A DNA stretch of 64,000 bases from CTSoil-075 sp964292325 (lineage in GTDB: Bacteria > Bacillota > Negativicutes > DSM-13327), in NCBI GenBank assembly GCA_964292325.1, contig CAXYVG010000003.1, positions 6,635 to 70,634 on the forward strand, in the 5' to 3' direction. This document shows, piece by piece, positions 24,726 through 34,451 of the stretch. The translations under genes and the position numbers were made by a program. Positions within the stretch are counted from its first letter, which is position 1. Each line of letters begins with the position of its first letter. Under the pieces are notes generated by a model that was not told the origin of the DNA, did not search any database, and worked only from the letters and a program-made list of their open reading frames with translations.

Positions 24726-25397
24726 TCAGTCTATCGTTACAATCTTATTTTTTATCGCATATAGTACGGCTTGTGTACGATCTGTCACACTAATCTTACG
24801 AAAAATATTAGTCAAATGGTTTTTGACCGTTTTCTCACTGAGAAACAACGTTTTGGCAACCTCTTGATTGCTCATTCCCTTACAGACCATTTCTAGGACT
24901 TCTATTTCGCGATAGCTAAGACGTTCCTCTTTGGGACGTTCTATTCCTCTTGTTACTTCACTACTTGGGGTATGCTGACGATTAATCGCACCGAATAATT
25001 TTTTCGCCAGGCTTGGATAAATAAACGATTCCCCATCATATACAGTACGAATCGCCTTTACCAACATACCAGGTTCAATATCTTTCAGCAAATACCCTAC
25101 CGCTCCCGCTTTAATGACTTCAATTACATAATTTTCATCATCATGCATCGTCAAAACAATAATCCTAACCTTTTTTTCCTGTTGGGTGACTCGTCGAATG
25201 ACTTCAAGCCCATTAAATTTGGGCATATTGATATCCAATAAGAGAATATCAGGAACCAGCGTAACCGCTTGCTCTACCGCTTGTTCACCATCACCAGCTT
25301 CGCTGATAACCTCAAAATCGGCCTCTAATTCCAATACATTACGTATTCCTTGTCTTAACAATACATGATCATCTGCTATAATAATTTTTATTGGCAC
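24726..25397 (-). CDS. NarL/FixJ-family response regulator, no adjacent kinase
   Basis: The receiver domain (residues 1-120) shows the acidic pair in IIADDH, the phospho-acceptor Asp in DILLLDINMP, the switch Thr in IIVLTMHDDE and Lys in YLLKDIEPG. The C-terminal LuxR-type helix-turn-helix (residues about 157-220) reads LSYREIEVLEMVCKGMSNQE and TVKNHLTNIFRKI. It should bind DNA as a phosphorylated dimer, in the DegU/LiaR style. I prefer GTG 25397 as start (223 residues), with GAGG 8 nt upstream. GTG 25406 lies within that site. No histidine kinase is in the window, so its signal is unknown. It follows pgi with a terminator between. Confidence 0.92.
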   Translation of the reverse strand: MPIKIIIADDHVLLRQGIRNVLELEADFEVISEAGDGEQAVEQAVTLVPDILLLDINMPKFNGLEVIRRVTQQEKKVRIIVLTMHDDENYVIEVIKAGAVGYLLKDIEPGMLVKAIRTVYDGESFIYPSLAKKLFGAINRQHTPSSEVTRGIERPKEERLSYREIEVLEMVCKGMSNQEVAKTLFLSEKTVKNHLTNIFRKISVTDRTQAVLYAIKNKIVTID

Positions 25398-25430
25398 TGC
25401 ATCCACCTCTGTATTACCCGTTCTATATAA

Positions 25431-25470
25431 ATCGGCAAAATCCTGTTAGCCGTAGCAGGATTTTGCCGAT
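25431..25470 (-). terminator. Rho-independent terminator after pgi
   Basis: A perfect 15-bp stem (25431-25445 with 25456-25470) encloses a 10-nt loop, 3 nt after the pgi stop codon. The T-run is short on the minus strand and longer on the plus strand. Confidence 0.8.
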
Positions 25471-25473
25471 TTT

Positions 25474-26949
25474 TCATTTGCTACCGAGCTCCTTGAGCCT
25501 TGGTCCCATTATACGTTTATAGGCCTCCACACCGGGTTGATCAAAGGCATCCACATTGGCCAGTTCGCCTTCATAGGCTACCGATAATGCCAGCATATAT
25601 AATAGTTCACCCAAATGATAGGCATTGACCTTCGGCATCACAAATGTCGCATTGAAGCGGTTAGCACCAATCAAAGCCTCCGCGTTCGATTGACGAGCGA
25701 CTTCTAACGCCTGGCTCAAATGCAGGGAAGAAATCTCCGCCAGTTTAGCAGCTGTTGGGAACGCATTTGGAATCACGGCATCGTTTTCCCACTGCCCAAC
25801 TTTAACAAACTGAACAACTTTATTTTTCTTGCCATCTTGATGCAGTTGCGTCTGGGCATGCATATCAGTCGTACCAACGGCAACAATCGGCGTACGTCCA
25901 TAAAATACTTCATTGCCCTGGCGATCCGTGCGCTTGCCCAGAGACTCCGCAAGTAACTGCACGTACCACTCTGCTGTGGATTTTAAATAATCTGCATATG
26001 GCATGAATACTTCACTATCACGACCATATTTTTCAGCGGCAACAAACTTTAGCGCTGCATTGAGCATCGCTGGATTGTTGTATAACTCCGCTGTTTGGCA
26101 AGCCTTATCCATATCCTTAGCCCCTGCCAAGAAACTCTCAATATCCATCCCGATACAAGCGGCCGTTACTAAACCAACCTCAGAAAAAATACTAAATCGT
26201 CCACCAATGCCATCCGGCACACTAAACGTCGGCCAACCCTGCTCATCTGCCAGTTTTTTCAGCAGTGTAGACTTCGCTCCCTCAGCAGGATCAGTGACCG
26301 CTACGACTTCGATTTCCAGTAGTGGTGCCTGCAGGCGTAACGCTTCATACACAACCATGAAGGTCGACATCGTATCAAGCGTTGCACCCGATTTAGAAAT
26401 CACCACGAGCGTTACCTTATAAGGCTCAGCGCCATAAATAGCTTTACTACGCGCCTCTACTAGCAAATGTTCAACCATCTCGGCAGTGCGACGAGCATCA
26501 ATATTGTTACCATTAAAGTATAACTTCGGATAGCCACTACGTTCCTCTCGGCTCTTGTAGTTCCAAAATTCACCACAGTGAACATCAAATAGTACCTTGT
26601 TACCCAGATAAGAACCGCCAATCCCGAATGATACTACCGCATCTACCCGATTGCGCAGTGACTCACCAAATGCCTTTAATCTCGCAAGCGAATCGGGAGA
26701 ATTAAGATTGCCTGCTACTACATAAGGCAACTGGCTAAACAGTACTTTCTCCGGTGTACCATCCTTTGATAAATGCCCCTGTATTTCACCAGTAACTCGC
26801 ATATGTTCGATCGCCTGATGAGCCGCCGTAAGTTTTGCTTTCAAAGCACTCATATCACTCTCTGTGACTTTGTTATCACCATAAAGATTGGTATAGTCAA
26901 AACTAAAACCCGATGCAAGAATCAGACAATGCTGCTCAGTCTTATTCAT
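25474..26949 (-). CDS. pgi: Glucose-6-phosphate isomerase
   Basis: Pgi interconverts glucose-6-phosphate and fructose-6-phosphate, feeding both glycolysis and the mannose branch of sugar-nucleotide synthesis. The protein (491 residues from ATG 26949, which has an AAGGAG site) shows the phosphate-binding VVSFGIGGSYLGNKVLFD and VISKSGATLDT segments. Other conserved parts are GRFSIFSEVGL, TQLHQDGKKNKVVQF and a C-terminal FDQPGVEAYK (catalytic Lys). The extra 10 residues of the longest frame lack a ribosome site. It lies directly downstream of galU, so it may be part of the sugar-supply operon. Confidence 0.96.
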   Translation of the reverse strand: MNKTEQHCLILASGFSFDYTNLYGDNKVTESDMSALKAKLTAAHQAIEHMRVTGEIQGHLSKDGTPEKVLFSQLPYVVAGNLNSPDSLARLKAFGESLRNRVDAVVSFGIGGSYLGNKVLFDVHCGEFWNYKSREERSGYPKLYFNGNNIDARRTAEMVEHLLVEARSKAIYGAEPYKVTLVVISKSGATLDTMSTFMVVYEALRLQAPLLEIEVVAVTDPAEGAKSTLLKKLADEQGWPTFSVPDGIGGRFSIFSEVGLVTAACIGMDIESFLAGAKDMDKACQTAELYNNPAMLNAALKFVAAEKYGRDSEVFMPYADYLKSTAEWYVQLLAESLGKRTDRQGNEVFYGRTPIVAVGTTDMHAQTQLHQDGKKNKVVQFVKVGQWENDAVIPNAFPTAAKLAEISSLHLSQALEVARQSNAEALIGANRFNATFVMPKVNAYHLGELLYMLALSVAYEGELANVDAFDQPGVEAYKRIMGPRLKELGSK

Positions 26950-27000
26950 AGTATTCTCCTTATCTTTATTATTTATCACACATGACGAAGTAAAACTCTT

Positions 27001-27927
27001 TTACTTTTTATGTACACACTTGTCATCTACTGGCTTGCCACTTACCAATGGTCCGACCGTTTTCAGTAAATATTGCAAAAAATTCTCCCGTAAATCAGAA
27101 CGCTTTAACGCAAATTCAATCGTCGCTTCCAGGTACCCTTGCTTATCACCCACATCATATCGGCGTCCATCAAAATTATACGCATATACAGACTGTTTCT
27201 CTAAAGCCAATGTCCGTATCGCATCGGTTAACTGTATTTCTCCGCCCTGACCAGGAGGAGTGTTTTCTAAAACAGCAAAAATTTCAGGTTGCAAAATATA
27301 ACGCCCCATGACTGCGAGTCGCGAAGGTGCTTCTTCCACCGATGGTTTTTCGACAAAATCAACAGCTTTCCATAGATTCTCCTTCACTGCTTCCGGCTTT
27401 ACGATCCCATAACTACACACCTTATTTTGCGGCACTTCTTGTACGCCAAGTACCGTACCAAGGCAGTCGTCATATACACTCATCATCTGTTTTAAACAAG
27501 GTACACCAGAATCAATAATATCATCACCAAGCAGCACCGCAAACGGTTCATTACCAACAAACTGCTTGGCGCAAAGAACAGCATGCCCGAGGCCCTTGGC
27601 TTCTTTTTGCCTTGTATAATGAATGGTCACATCCGAAATTTCTTCTACCAAATTCAGTAGTTCATATTTACCTTGGGCTTTAAGCATCATTTCTAGCTCC
27701 ACTGCCCGGTCAAAATGATCCTCAATCGCCCTCTTGTTACGCCCAGTAATGATCAAGATTTCCTCAATCCCAGACTGAATGGCTTCTTCAATAATATACT
27801 GAATGGCTGGTTTATCCACAATGGGCAGCATTTCTTTGGGCTGCGCCTTTGTTGCTGGTAAAAAGCGCGTCCCCAAACCTGCTGCCGGAATGACGGCCTT
27901 ACGAACTGGTCGATTTATTTTAGTCAT
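27001..27927 (-). CDS. galU: UTP-glucose-1-phosphate uridylyltransferase
   Basis: GalU makes UDP-glucose from UTP and glucose-1-phosphate. The 308-residue protein has the GT-A nucleotidyltransferase start VIPAAGLGTRFLPATKAQPK, followed by EMLPIVDKPAIQYI, FAVLLGDDIID, the sugar-binding VDFVEKPSVEEAPS, and GQGGEIQLTDAI, all diagnostic for GalU. It supplies Ugd (UDP-glucuronate) at 36.6 kb and glycosyltransferases of the region. It sits between manB and pgi on the same strand, 38 nt after manB. Confidence 0.97.
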   Translation of the reverse strand: MTKINRPVRKAVIPAAGLGTRFLPATKAQPKEMLPIVDKPAIQYIIEEAIQSGIEEILIITGRNKRAIEDHFDRAVELEMMLKAQGKYELLNLVEEISDVTIHYTRQKEAKGLGHAVLCAKQFVGNEPFAVLLGDDIIDSGVPCLKQMMSVYDDCLGTVLGVQEVPQNKVCSYGIVKPEAVKENLWKAVDFVEKPSVEEAPSRLAVMGRYILQPEIFAVLENTPPGQGGEIQLTDAIRTLALEKQSVYAYNFDGRRYDVGDKQGYLEATIEFALKRSDLRENFLQYLLKTVGPLVSGKPVDDKCVHKK

Positions 27928-27965
27928 TATATAATATCCCCCTTTGATTTTCCTTTAGTAAAAAA

Positions 27966-29342
27966 TTATCCTACTGTTGCAATCAGTGCTAAGATTTCCT
28001 CGGTCTTTTGCTCCATCAGCTTGGCGTCGCCTCGACTCTCTACATTGAGCCTGAGTAATGGCTCTGTATTCGAAGTACGAACATTAAACCGCCAACTAGG
28101 AAACTCAATGCTAAGGCCATCCGTTCGATCAATCACTGCCCCATTACCAGCAAACTGCTGTTCAATCACCGTGAGTACTTTTTTCCCATCGCTCACTTTA
28201 CGATTGATCTCCCCGCTAACAGGGAATTTTGCGATCCGCGCTGCGACTAGCGCTGACAATGAATTACCCGCTACACAGATATTTTCCGCAACCAATAGCC
28301 ACGGAATCATACCACTATCGCAGTATGCAAAATCTCTAAAATAATGATGAGCTGACATCTCACCACCATAGATCGCATCTTCCTTACGCATCCGTTCCTT
28401 AATAAAAGCATGTCCCGTCTTACAAAGTACCGGTGTTCCACCCGCCTCACTAACGAGTTCTCTAGTATTCCACGTCAAACGAGGGTCATGGATGATCTTA
28501 GCCCCTTTGTAGCGACGTAAAAATGCTTCTGCCAAGAACCCTACAATATAGTACCCCTCAATAAATTCTCCCTGTTCATCAAACAAGAAGCAACGATCAA
28601 AATCACCATCCCAGGCAATACCAAAATCTGCCCCATGATCCCGAACAGCTTTGGCTGTCGCCTCACGATTTTCAATCAATAACGGATTGGGAATACCATG
28701 AGGAAAAGTACCATCCGGCTCATGATGGATCTTGATAAACTCAATAGGCAGTAACCTCTCTAATGCATCAAGCGCCGGTCCTGCGCAGCCATTACCAGCA
28801 TTCACAACGACCTTCAGCGGCTTTAAATTGCTAACATCCACATAGGTCAATAAATGCTTGGTATACTCTTTCATAGTGTCATACTGAGTATATTGTCCCT
28901 TTGCATCACATGTTATAGCCGAAAAATCACCCGTTACTACCAAATCTTCGAGTGCCCGAAGTCCGCTGTCACCACTAATCGGTCTTGATCCCTTACCCAC
29001 TAGTTTCATCCCATTATAATCCATCGGGTTATGACTAGCAGTCACCATGATGCCCCCGTCAACGCCTAGATGAGCTGTGGCAAAGTACACCATCTCAGTG
29101 CCACATAGACCAATATCCACAACATCACAGCCCATGTCCGTAAGGCCACGCAACAAAGCCTTCGTCAAGCTTTCACTTGATAGTCTGACGTCCCTACCAA
29201 CCACTACACGCTTGGCTCCAAACAGGCTTGCAAAGCTCCAGCCAATACGATACGCCACTTCTTCATTCAATTCATCTGGCACACGTCCACGAATATCATA
29301 GGCCTTAAAAGCATCTCTTTTTATTACCATATCTGTTGTCAC
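27966..29342 (-). CDS. manB: Phosphomannomutase/phosphoglucomutase
   Basis: This 458-residue alpha-D-phosphohexomutase converts hexose-6-phosphate to hexose-1-phosphate (Man or Glc). It has [15 protein letters not shown] at the N-terminus, the phosphoserine loop [14 protein letters not shown], the metal-binding DGDFDRCF, the sugar-specificity [10 protein letters not shown] and the phosphate-binding [21 protein letters not shown] is the loop of the bifunctional PMM/PGM (AlgC-like) group, so it may serve both ManC and GalU, its two neighbours. The frame starts at GTG 29342 with AAGGA 9 nt upstream. ATG 29330 is an alternative. Confidence 0.95.
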   Translation of the reverse strand: MTTDMVIKRDAFKAYDIRGRVPDELNEEVAYRIGWSFASLFGAKRVVVGRDVRLSSESLTKALLRGLTDMGCDVVDIGLCGTEMVYFATAHLGVDGGIMVTASHNPMDYNGMKLVGKGSRPISGDSGLRALEDLVVTGDFSAITCDAKGQYTQYDTMKEYTKHLLTYVDVSNLKPLKVVVNAGNGCAGPALDALERLLPIEFIKIHHEPDGTFPHGIPNPLLIENREATAKAVRDHGADFGIAWDGDFDRCFLFDEQGEFIEGYYIVGFLAEAFLRRYKGAKIIHDPRLTWNTRELVSEAGGTPVLCKTGHAFIKERMRKEDAIYGGEMSAHHYFRDFAYCDSGMIPWLLVAENICVAGNSLSALVAARIAKFPVSGEINRKVSDGKKVLTVIEQQFAGNGAVIDRTDGLSIEFPSWRFNVRTSNTEPLLRLNVESRGDAKLMEQKTEEILALIATVG

Positions 29343-29483
29343 TTTATTCCGTCCTTTCCCTCATACACTCTATTCTAGCAACTAGTACAATGATGTAGCT
29401 ATTGATCTTTCTATTCGGCAAAACATCAATGTTATCCTGCCAATAACAGTAAGAAACAATCAATATATTTCCATCCTTGGATG

Positions 29484-29520
29484 GGATAAGGGGACAGGGA
29501 ATTTTTCCCTGCCCCCTTAT
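29484..29520 (-). terminator. Rho-independent terminator after manC
   Basis: ATAAGGGG-x-CAGGGAA pairs with TTCCCTG-x-CCCCTTAT across 29486-29520, about 10 nt after the manC stop. It lacks a long T-run on the minus strand, so termination may be partial. Confidence 0.6.
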
Positions 29521-29529
29521 TCTGCAGAT

Positions 29530-30912
29530 TTATGCTCTGCCATATACATCATCAAAACGCACAATATCATCTTCCTCTAAATATTTGCCGTTTTGCACTT
29601 CAATAATTTCCAGCGGCAATCGTCCTGGATTTTCTAGGCGATGCTTCGTTGTCATTGGGATAAATACACTCTCATTCTCATGCACCATCGTCACGGTATC
29701 ACCAACCGTAACCTGCGCCGTACCGCCTGTCACGATCCAGTGCTCACTCCGATGATAATGCATTTGTAAACTCAGCTGCGCACCTTGATTGACGACGATC
29801 TTTTTCATCTTATAGCCAGGTCCCTCGCCAAGTACGGTATAGCTCCCCCAAGGGCGATACATCGTCGTATGCTCCTCCGCCTCACGGCGACCTCGTTTCT
29901 TGAGTTCACCCACTAGGTCCTTCACTTTTTGCGATTCACCTTTCTTGGCTACGACAATGACATCATCGGTTTCCACTACCAACAAATCTTCCAGTCCAAT
30001 CCCAGCAATCAAACGACTACGCCCTAAAATCAGCGAATTGGTGCAATCAAATTGCAAGCAGTCCCCCTTTAGCGCATTGCCATCTTTATCTTTCCCCAGC
30101 ACATCATAAATGGCGTCCCACGAACCGATATCGTTCCAATAAGCCGTTAATGGGATAGTCACTACACGATCCGATTTTTCAGCAATGGCATAATCAATCG
30201 AAATATTAGGCATATTCTCAAACTGCAGTTTCATGTCCTCGACACTAGCAGAGGCTAATTCATAAATATCCATTTGATGAGCATTAAGTTCTCCCATCAA
30301 ACAACCGATTGTCAGTGCAAACATCCCTGAATTCCAGTAGTAATTGCCAGCGGCTACATACTGTTCAGCAGTATCTCGATCCGGCTTTTCACGAAATGAT
30401 TCCACACTATATCCTGCTCCACAAGGACCACCAGTCTGAATATAACCATAACCCGTTTCCGGTTTATCAGGTTTTATACCAAACGTAACAATTTTATTTT
30501 GCGAAGCCATCTCAACAGCTTGTTGCACCGATTTAGCAAATACATCATTCGGACGGATAATATGATCCGATGTCGAAATAAACATCACTTCATCCGATGC
30601 GCAGCCGAGTTCATCGAGACAATACCGTGCTGCCAAGGCGATGGCAGGCGCCGTATTACGAGCCACCGGTTCTAATAAAATATGCGCATCGTTTGCGCTG
30701 CACTCCGCAAGTTCCGCTTGCACATGATGAATATAATCCTGATTGGTCACGATGACAATATCCGAGGGTTTCACCATCTTCATAAACCTCGTCACCGTCT
30801 GCGCCAATAAAGATTTATCAGAATCAATCTTCATAAACTGTTTCGGAAAACAAGTACGGGACAGCGGAAACAAACGAGTCCCACCGCCACCTGCTAAAAT
30901 TATGATTTTCAA
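29530..30912 (-). CDS. manC: Mannose-1-phosphate guanylyltransferase / mannose-6-phosphate isomerase
   Basis: This 460-residue type II enzyme has two domains. The N-terminal guanylyltransferase (LAGGGGTRLFPLSR, FISTSDHIIRPNDVF, VESFREKPD, YYWNSGMFAL) makes GDP-mannose. The C-terminal cupin isomerase (MYRPWGSYTVLGEGPGYKMK, LQMHYHRSEHWIVTGGTA, HRLENPGRLPLEIIEVQ) converts fructose-6-phosphate to mannose-6-phosphate. With ManB downstream and Gmd and Fcl upstream it completes the route to GDP-fucose. The frame begins at TTG with an AGGAGG site 9 nt upstream. No in-frame ATG is nearby. Confidence 0.96.
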   Translation of the reverse strand: MKIIILAGGGGTRLFPLSRTCFPKQFMKIDSDKSLLAQTVTRFMKMVKPSDIVIVTNQDYIHHVQAELAECSANDAHILLEPVARNTAPAIALAARYCLDELGCASDEVMFISTSDHIIRPNDVFAKSVQQAVEMASQNKIVTFGIKPDKPETGYGYIQTGGPCGAGYSVESFREKPDRDTAEQYVAAGNYYWNSGMFALTIGCLMGELNAHQMDIYELASASVEDMKLQFENMPNISIDYAIAEKSDRVVTIPLTAYWNDIGSWDAIYDVLGKDKDGNALKGDCLQFDCTNSLILGRSRLIAGIGLEDLLVVETDDVIVVAKKGESQKVKDLVGELKKRGRREAEEHTTMYRPWGSYTVLGEGPGYKMKKIVVNQGAQLSLQMHYHRSEHWIVTGGTAQVTVGDTVTMVHENESVFIPMTTKHRLENPGRLPLEIIEVQNGKYLEEDDIVRFDDVYGRA

Positions 30913-30925
30913 AAAGTATGCCTCC

Positions 30926-30965
30926 TATTCATTTCTTTCATTTCTTTCATTTCTTCCATTTCTCT
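30926..30965. repeat. Short tandem repeat (9-bp unit) in the manC leader
   Basis: The unit ATTTCTTTC is repeated about four times on the plus strand (GAAAGAAAT on the transcript), with small changes in the later copies. It lies just upstream of the manC ribosome site in the 110-bp gap after rfbD. Confidence 0.75.
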
Positions 30966-30975
30966 ATTATACCAA

Positions 30976-31017
30976 TAATATCATAAAAATAAAACAGCTG
31001 CAGCCTATGCCACAGCC
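30976..31017 (-). terminator. Probable terminator after rfbD
   Basis: An imperfect hairpin centred on CAGC/GCTG pairs (about 30989-31015) is followed by TTTTATTTTTATG on the minus strand. It lies directly after the rfbD stop codon. The stem contains mismatches. Confidence 0.5.
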
Positions 31018-31022
31018 GTACT

Positions 31023-31850
31023 TTATTTTATAAGATACTCCGCTAGTGCCTCCTGCCATGAGAGCATGGGATCACCGACTGTCATACGCAGCATATAATT
31101 ATCCAGCACAGAATGAGCCGGTCGTTTGGCTGGACGCGGGAATTCATCCGTGGTAACGGGTATTACTTTAATATTTTTCCCTGTTAAACGGAAAATTTCA
31201 CAAGCAAAATCATACCAGGAACACTGTCCTTGACACGTACCATGATACGTACCATATGCATCACTAGCAAGTAGTTTAAAAATGGCTTTCGTTAATTCTA
31301 CGGTAGAAGTTGGCGTACCAATCTGATCATGCACTACCCGTAATGTATCATTTGTTTCCGCTAATTTAAGCATCGTACCAACAAAATTATTTCCCTCACC
31401 ATAAAGCCATGCCGTACGAATGATATAGTGCCGCCCCAGTATTTCTTTAACAATCTGTTCACCTTGTAACTTCGTACTTCCATATACACTTTGCGGATTG
31501 GTTTGATCACATTCCCGGTACGGCATTTGACTTTGTCCATCAAATACATAATCCGTACTGACATACACCATCCGTGCCCCTGTTGCCAAACATCCGGCCG
31601 CAATATTCTGCGCGCCCACCACATTCACACGAAATGCACCATCTGCATCTGATTCCGCGCCATCGACATTGGTATAAGCCGCGCAATGAATCACCGCATC
31701 CGGCTTTACATCACGGAAATAAGCTCGAACTGCAACTGCATCCGTAATATCCAGTACATCCGAATCAGTTAAGACCAGTTCATGTTCACTGCCTTGCCTC
31801 GCAATCTCTCTGCCCAATTGCCCATTGGCTCCTGTCACCAATATCTTCAT
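31023..31850 (-). CDS. rfbD: dTDP-4-dehydrorhamnose reductase
   Basis: RfbD performs the last step of dTDP-L-rhamnose synthesis. The protein (275 residues from ATG 31850, with a GAGGGATGAG site) has the NAD(P) motif KILVTGANGQLGREIA, the VIHCAAYTNVDGAESD segment, the catalytic YVSTDYVFDG and YGSTKLQGE (YxxxK), and HDQIGTPTSTVELTKAI. The longer frame to 31892 overlaps rfbC and adds unrelated residues. It starts just past the rfbC stop and is the last gene of the rfbBACD set. Confidence 0.96.
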   Translation of the reverse strand: MKILVTGANGQLGREIARQGSEHELVLTDSDVLDITDAVAVRAYFRDVKPDAVIHCAAYTNVDGAESDADGAFRVNVVGAQNIAAGCLATGARMVYVSTDYVFDGQSQMPYRECDQTNPQSVYGSTKLQGEQIVKEILGRHYIIRTAWLYGEGNNFVGTMLKLAETNDTLRVVHDQIGTPTSTVELTKAIFKLLASDAYGTYHGTCQGQCSWYDFACEIFRLTGKNIKVIPVTTDEFPRPAKRPAHSVLDNYMLRMTVGDPMLSWQEALAEYLIK

Positions 31851-31854
31851 GATC

Positions 31855-32412
31855 TCATCCCTCCATCGCTGGTAAACGCTCAATAGAAACATCTTGCAGC
31901 CTTGGATACACCTGATCTTTCTCGGATAAAAGAATATCTTGCAACGGCCACTTTATACCTATATCAGGATCATTCCACATAATTCCACCTTCAGCACTTG
32001 GCGTATATACATCCGTACATTTATAGGTAAAATACGTAGTATCACTGAGTACACAAAAACCATGAGCAAATCCAGGCGGAACCCACAATTGACGATGATT
32101 TTCTCCCGAAAGCGCTACCCCTGTCCACTGTCCAAATGTCGGTGACCCCACACGTATATCCACCGCTACATCAAACACCTCACCATGCACAACGGACACC
32201 AATTTCCCTTGGGTATTGGGTTGTTGATAATGAAGTCCTCTCAGTACCCCACGCGTAGAAAACGATAAATTATCTTGGACAAACGGTCCCTTAATACCAA
32301 TCGCCTCATACTTTTCCTGTCGCCAAGTTTCCTGAAAAAATCCCCGCGCATCACCAAATACTTTTGGTTCAACAATAAGGACTCCCGGTAAATTTGTCTC
32401 TATTACTTTCAT
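31855..32412 (-). CDS. rfbC: dTDP-4-dehydrorhamnose 3,5-epimerase
   Basis: RfbC epimerises C3 and C5 of the keto sugar. The cupin-fold protein (185 residues from ATG 32412) shows the family order: GVLIVEPKVFGDARGFFQET, FVQDNLSFSTRGVLRGLHYQ (catalytic His), KLVSVVHGEVFDVAVDIR, LWVPPGFAHGFCVLSD (catalytic Tyr follows in TYFTYKC), and IMWNDPDIGIKW. ATG 32412 sits 8 nt after GGGGAG. The ATG at 32421 would be too close to it. It overlaps or abuts rfbA and rfbD, typical of a tight operon. Confidence 0.97.
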   Translation of the reverse strand: MKVIETNLPGVLIVEPKVFGDARGFFQETWRQEKYEAIGIKGPFVQDNLSFSTRGVLRGLHYQQPNTQGKLVSVVHGEVFDVAVDIRVGSPTFGQWTGVALSGENHRQLWVPPGFAHGFCVLSDTTYFTYKCTDVYTPSAEGGIMWNDPDIGIKWPLQDILLSEKDQVYPRLQDVSIERLPAMEG

Positions 32413-32417
32413 ATCAT

Positions 32418-33293
32418 TCACTCCCCAGCCAATTGTAATAAATATTGTCCATACCCATTTTTCTTCATCACATCACCTAGTGACCGTAACTCACTCCGAG
32501 AAATATACCCCATCCGATAGGCACTTTCTTCGGGACAAGCCACCATCAATCCTTGCCGTTCTTGTATCGTCGCAATATAGTTAGAAGCCTGTAACAACGA
32601 ATCATGCGTACCCGTATCGAGCCAAGCATAGCCACGACCTAACGTTTCCACCCGAAGTGTTTTTTGTTCTAAATATAAACGATTCAAATCTGTAATTTCC
32701 AGTTCTCCGCGAACTGATGGTGTAAGAGATTTAGCAAACTCCACTACACGCTGATCATAAAAATATAGACCCGTAACAGCATAATGAGACTTTGGCTCTT
32801 GCGGTTTTTCCTCTAGGCTCACAGCCTGTCCATCATCAGCAAACTCAACGACCCCATAACGCTTAGGATCTTTCACCCAATATGCAAATACCGTTGCTCC
32901 GCTCTCATGTTGAGCCGCCTGTTGCAATTTTTTACTAAACCCATAGCCATAGAAAATATTATCACCAAGTACTAGGGCGCAACGATCATTGCCAATAAAC
33001 TCTTCCCCAATAATAAAAGCCTGCGCTAATCCATCCGGACTCGGCTGCACAGCATATGATAGCCTAATCCCCCACTGCTCACCAGTACCAAGTAAACTTT
33101 GAAAGCACTGTTGCTCATGAGGAGTAGTAATGACCAAAATATCACGAATCCCTGCGAGCATCAACGTCGTCAACGGATAGTAAATCATCGGTTTATCATA
33201 TACCGGCACCAGTTGCTTGCTAATTGATTTTGTGATCGGATAAAGACGAGTACCAGACCCACCTGCTAGTATGATTCCCTTCGTCACTGCCAT
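32418..33293 (-). CDS. rfbA: Glucose-1-phosphate thymidylyltransferase
   Basis: RfbA makes dTDP-glucose. The 291-residue protein has [50 protein letters not shown], the [17 protein letters not shown] region and [16 protein letters not shown], all standard for the family. The start has a GGAGGGC site and overlaps rfbB by 10 nt. It is the second gene of rfbBACD. Confidence 0.97.
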   Translation of the reverse strand: MAVTKGIILAGGSGTRLYPITKSISKQLVPVYDKPMIYYPLTTLMLAGIRDILVITTPHEQQCFQSLLGTGEQWGIRLSYAVQPSPDGLAQAFIIGEEFIGNDRCALVLGDNIFYGYGFSKKLQQAAQHESGATVFAYWVKDPKRYGVVEFADDGQAVSLEEKPQEPKSHYAVTGLYFYDQRVVEFAKSLTPSVRGELEITDLNRLYLEQKTLRVETLGRGYAWLDTGTHDSLLQASNYIATIQERQGLMVACPEESAYRMGYISRSELRSLGDVMKKNGYGQYLLQLAGE

Positions 33294-34360
33294 GATGCGC
33301 CCTCCTTATTCCCAATCCCTAAGCGTTCACGACGATAGCTACCATCGGTTACTCGTTTGCACCAATCGGCATTCTGCAAATACCACTCTACCGTTTTGAT
33401 AATCCCTGTTTCAAACGTTTCAGTTGGCACCCAACCTAGTTCTTTTTGAATCTTCGATGCATCAATTGCATACCTTAGATCATGACCTGGACGATCTTTT
33501 ACAAAAGTAATCTGTTCGCGATAGGATACTCCATCAGCGCGAGGACTTTTTGCATCCAAAACATCGCACAACGTATGGACAATACTCAGATTCGTCTTCT
33601 CGTTATGTCCACCCACATTATATTTTTCACCTGGAACCCCTTTGGTTAGCACTGTCAAAATGGCACGGCAATGATCTTCAACATAGAGCCAGTCCCGTAC
33701 ATTCTGCCCTGTACCATAGACAGGAAGTGATTTTTCATCGAGTGCATTAAGAATCATCAGCGGAATTAACTTTTCAGGAAAATGATACGGCCCGTAATTA
33801 TTAGAGCAATTCGTCATTAAAACAGGTAAACCATACGTATGATAGTAAGCCCGCACTAAATGATCAGAAGATGCCTTAGATGCCGAATACGGGGAATTCG
33901 GTGCATAAGGTGTTTCTTCTGTAAAATAACCAGTCTCACCAAGTGAACCATATACCTCATCAGTAGAAACATGTAAAAATCGAAACCGATTCTTAGCCTC
34001 TTCCGCAAGATTACTCCAGTACTTTCTCGAACCTTCTAATAAGGAAAAAGTTCCATTAATATTCGTTTGAATAAAAGGTGCAGGGCTATCAATCGAGCGA
34101 TCCACATGCGACTCCGCTGCAAAATGAGCGATCACATCCGGTTGGTATTCACTAAAAACCTTCTCAACTAAAGACGAATCACAAATATCACCATGAATAA
34201 AGGTATAACGAGGATCATTTTCTATATCTCGCAGTGAATCTAAATTTCCTGCATATGTTAGCTTATCTAAGTTCATAATATGTATATTGTTATTTTGTAA
34301 CGCAATGCGAATAAAATTACTACCAATAAAGCCGGCTCCGCCAGTAACAAGTATTTTCAT
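33284..34360 (-). CDS. rfbB: dTDP-glucose 4,6-dehydratase
   Basis: RfbB removes water from dTDP-glucose, giving the 4-keto-6-deoxy sugar. The protein (358 residues from ATG 34360, with a GGGGGTTG site) shows the NAD motif [27 protein letters not shown], the catalytic [12 protein letters not shown] and [13 protein letters not shown], and [18 protein letters not shown]. The longest open frame would extend 44 residues into the fcl terminator and adds nothing recognisable. It leads rfbBACD. The product may also feed the aminosugar genes at 0-2.7 kb (inference). Confidence 0.97.
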   Translation of the reverse strand: MKILVTGGAGFIGSNFIRIALQNNNIHIMNLDKLTYAGNLDSLRDIENDPRYTFIHGDICDSSLVEKVFSEYQPDVIAHFAAESHVDRSIDSPAPFIQTNINGTFSLLEGSRKYWSNLAEEAKNRFRFLHVSTDEVYGSLGETGYFTEETPYAPNSPYSASKASSDHLVRAYYHTYGLPVLMTNCSNNYGPYHFPEKLIPLMILNALDEKSLPVYGTGQNVRDWLYVEDHCRAILTVLTKGVPGEKYNVGGHNEKTNLSIVHTLCDVLDAKSPRADGVSYREQITFVKDRPGHDLRYAIDASKIQKELGWVPTETFETGIIKTVEWYLQNADWCKRVTDGSYRRERLGIGNKEGASWQ

Positions 34361-34407
34361 AATCAACCCCCATATCAATAAATCTTCTATATTGTAACAA
34401 AAATAAT

Positions 34408-34446
34408 GCAAAAATAAAACAGTCACAGTAAAAACCGCGACTGTTA
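34408..34446 (-). terminator. Rho-independent terminator after fcl
   Basis: AACAGTC (34418-34424) pairs with GACTGTT (34439-34445), with further inner C/G pairs, and TTTATTTTTG follows on the minus strand. It separates gmd-fcl from rfbBACD, which implies a separate promoter or read-through. Confidence 0.8.
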
Positions 34447-34451
34447 AAATA

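Noticed and set aside
26003..26422. 139-codon plus-strand frame opposite pgi
   Set aside because: It overlaps the conserved core of Pgi and has no ribosome site or recognisable domain.
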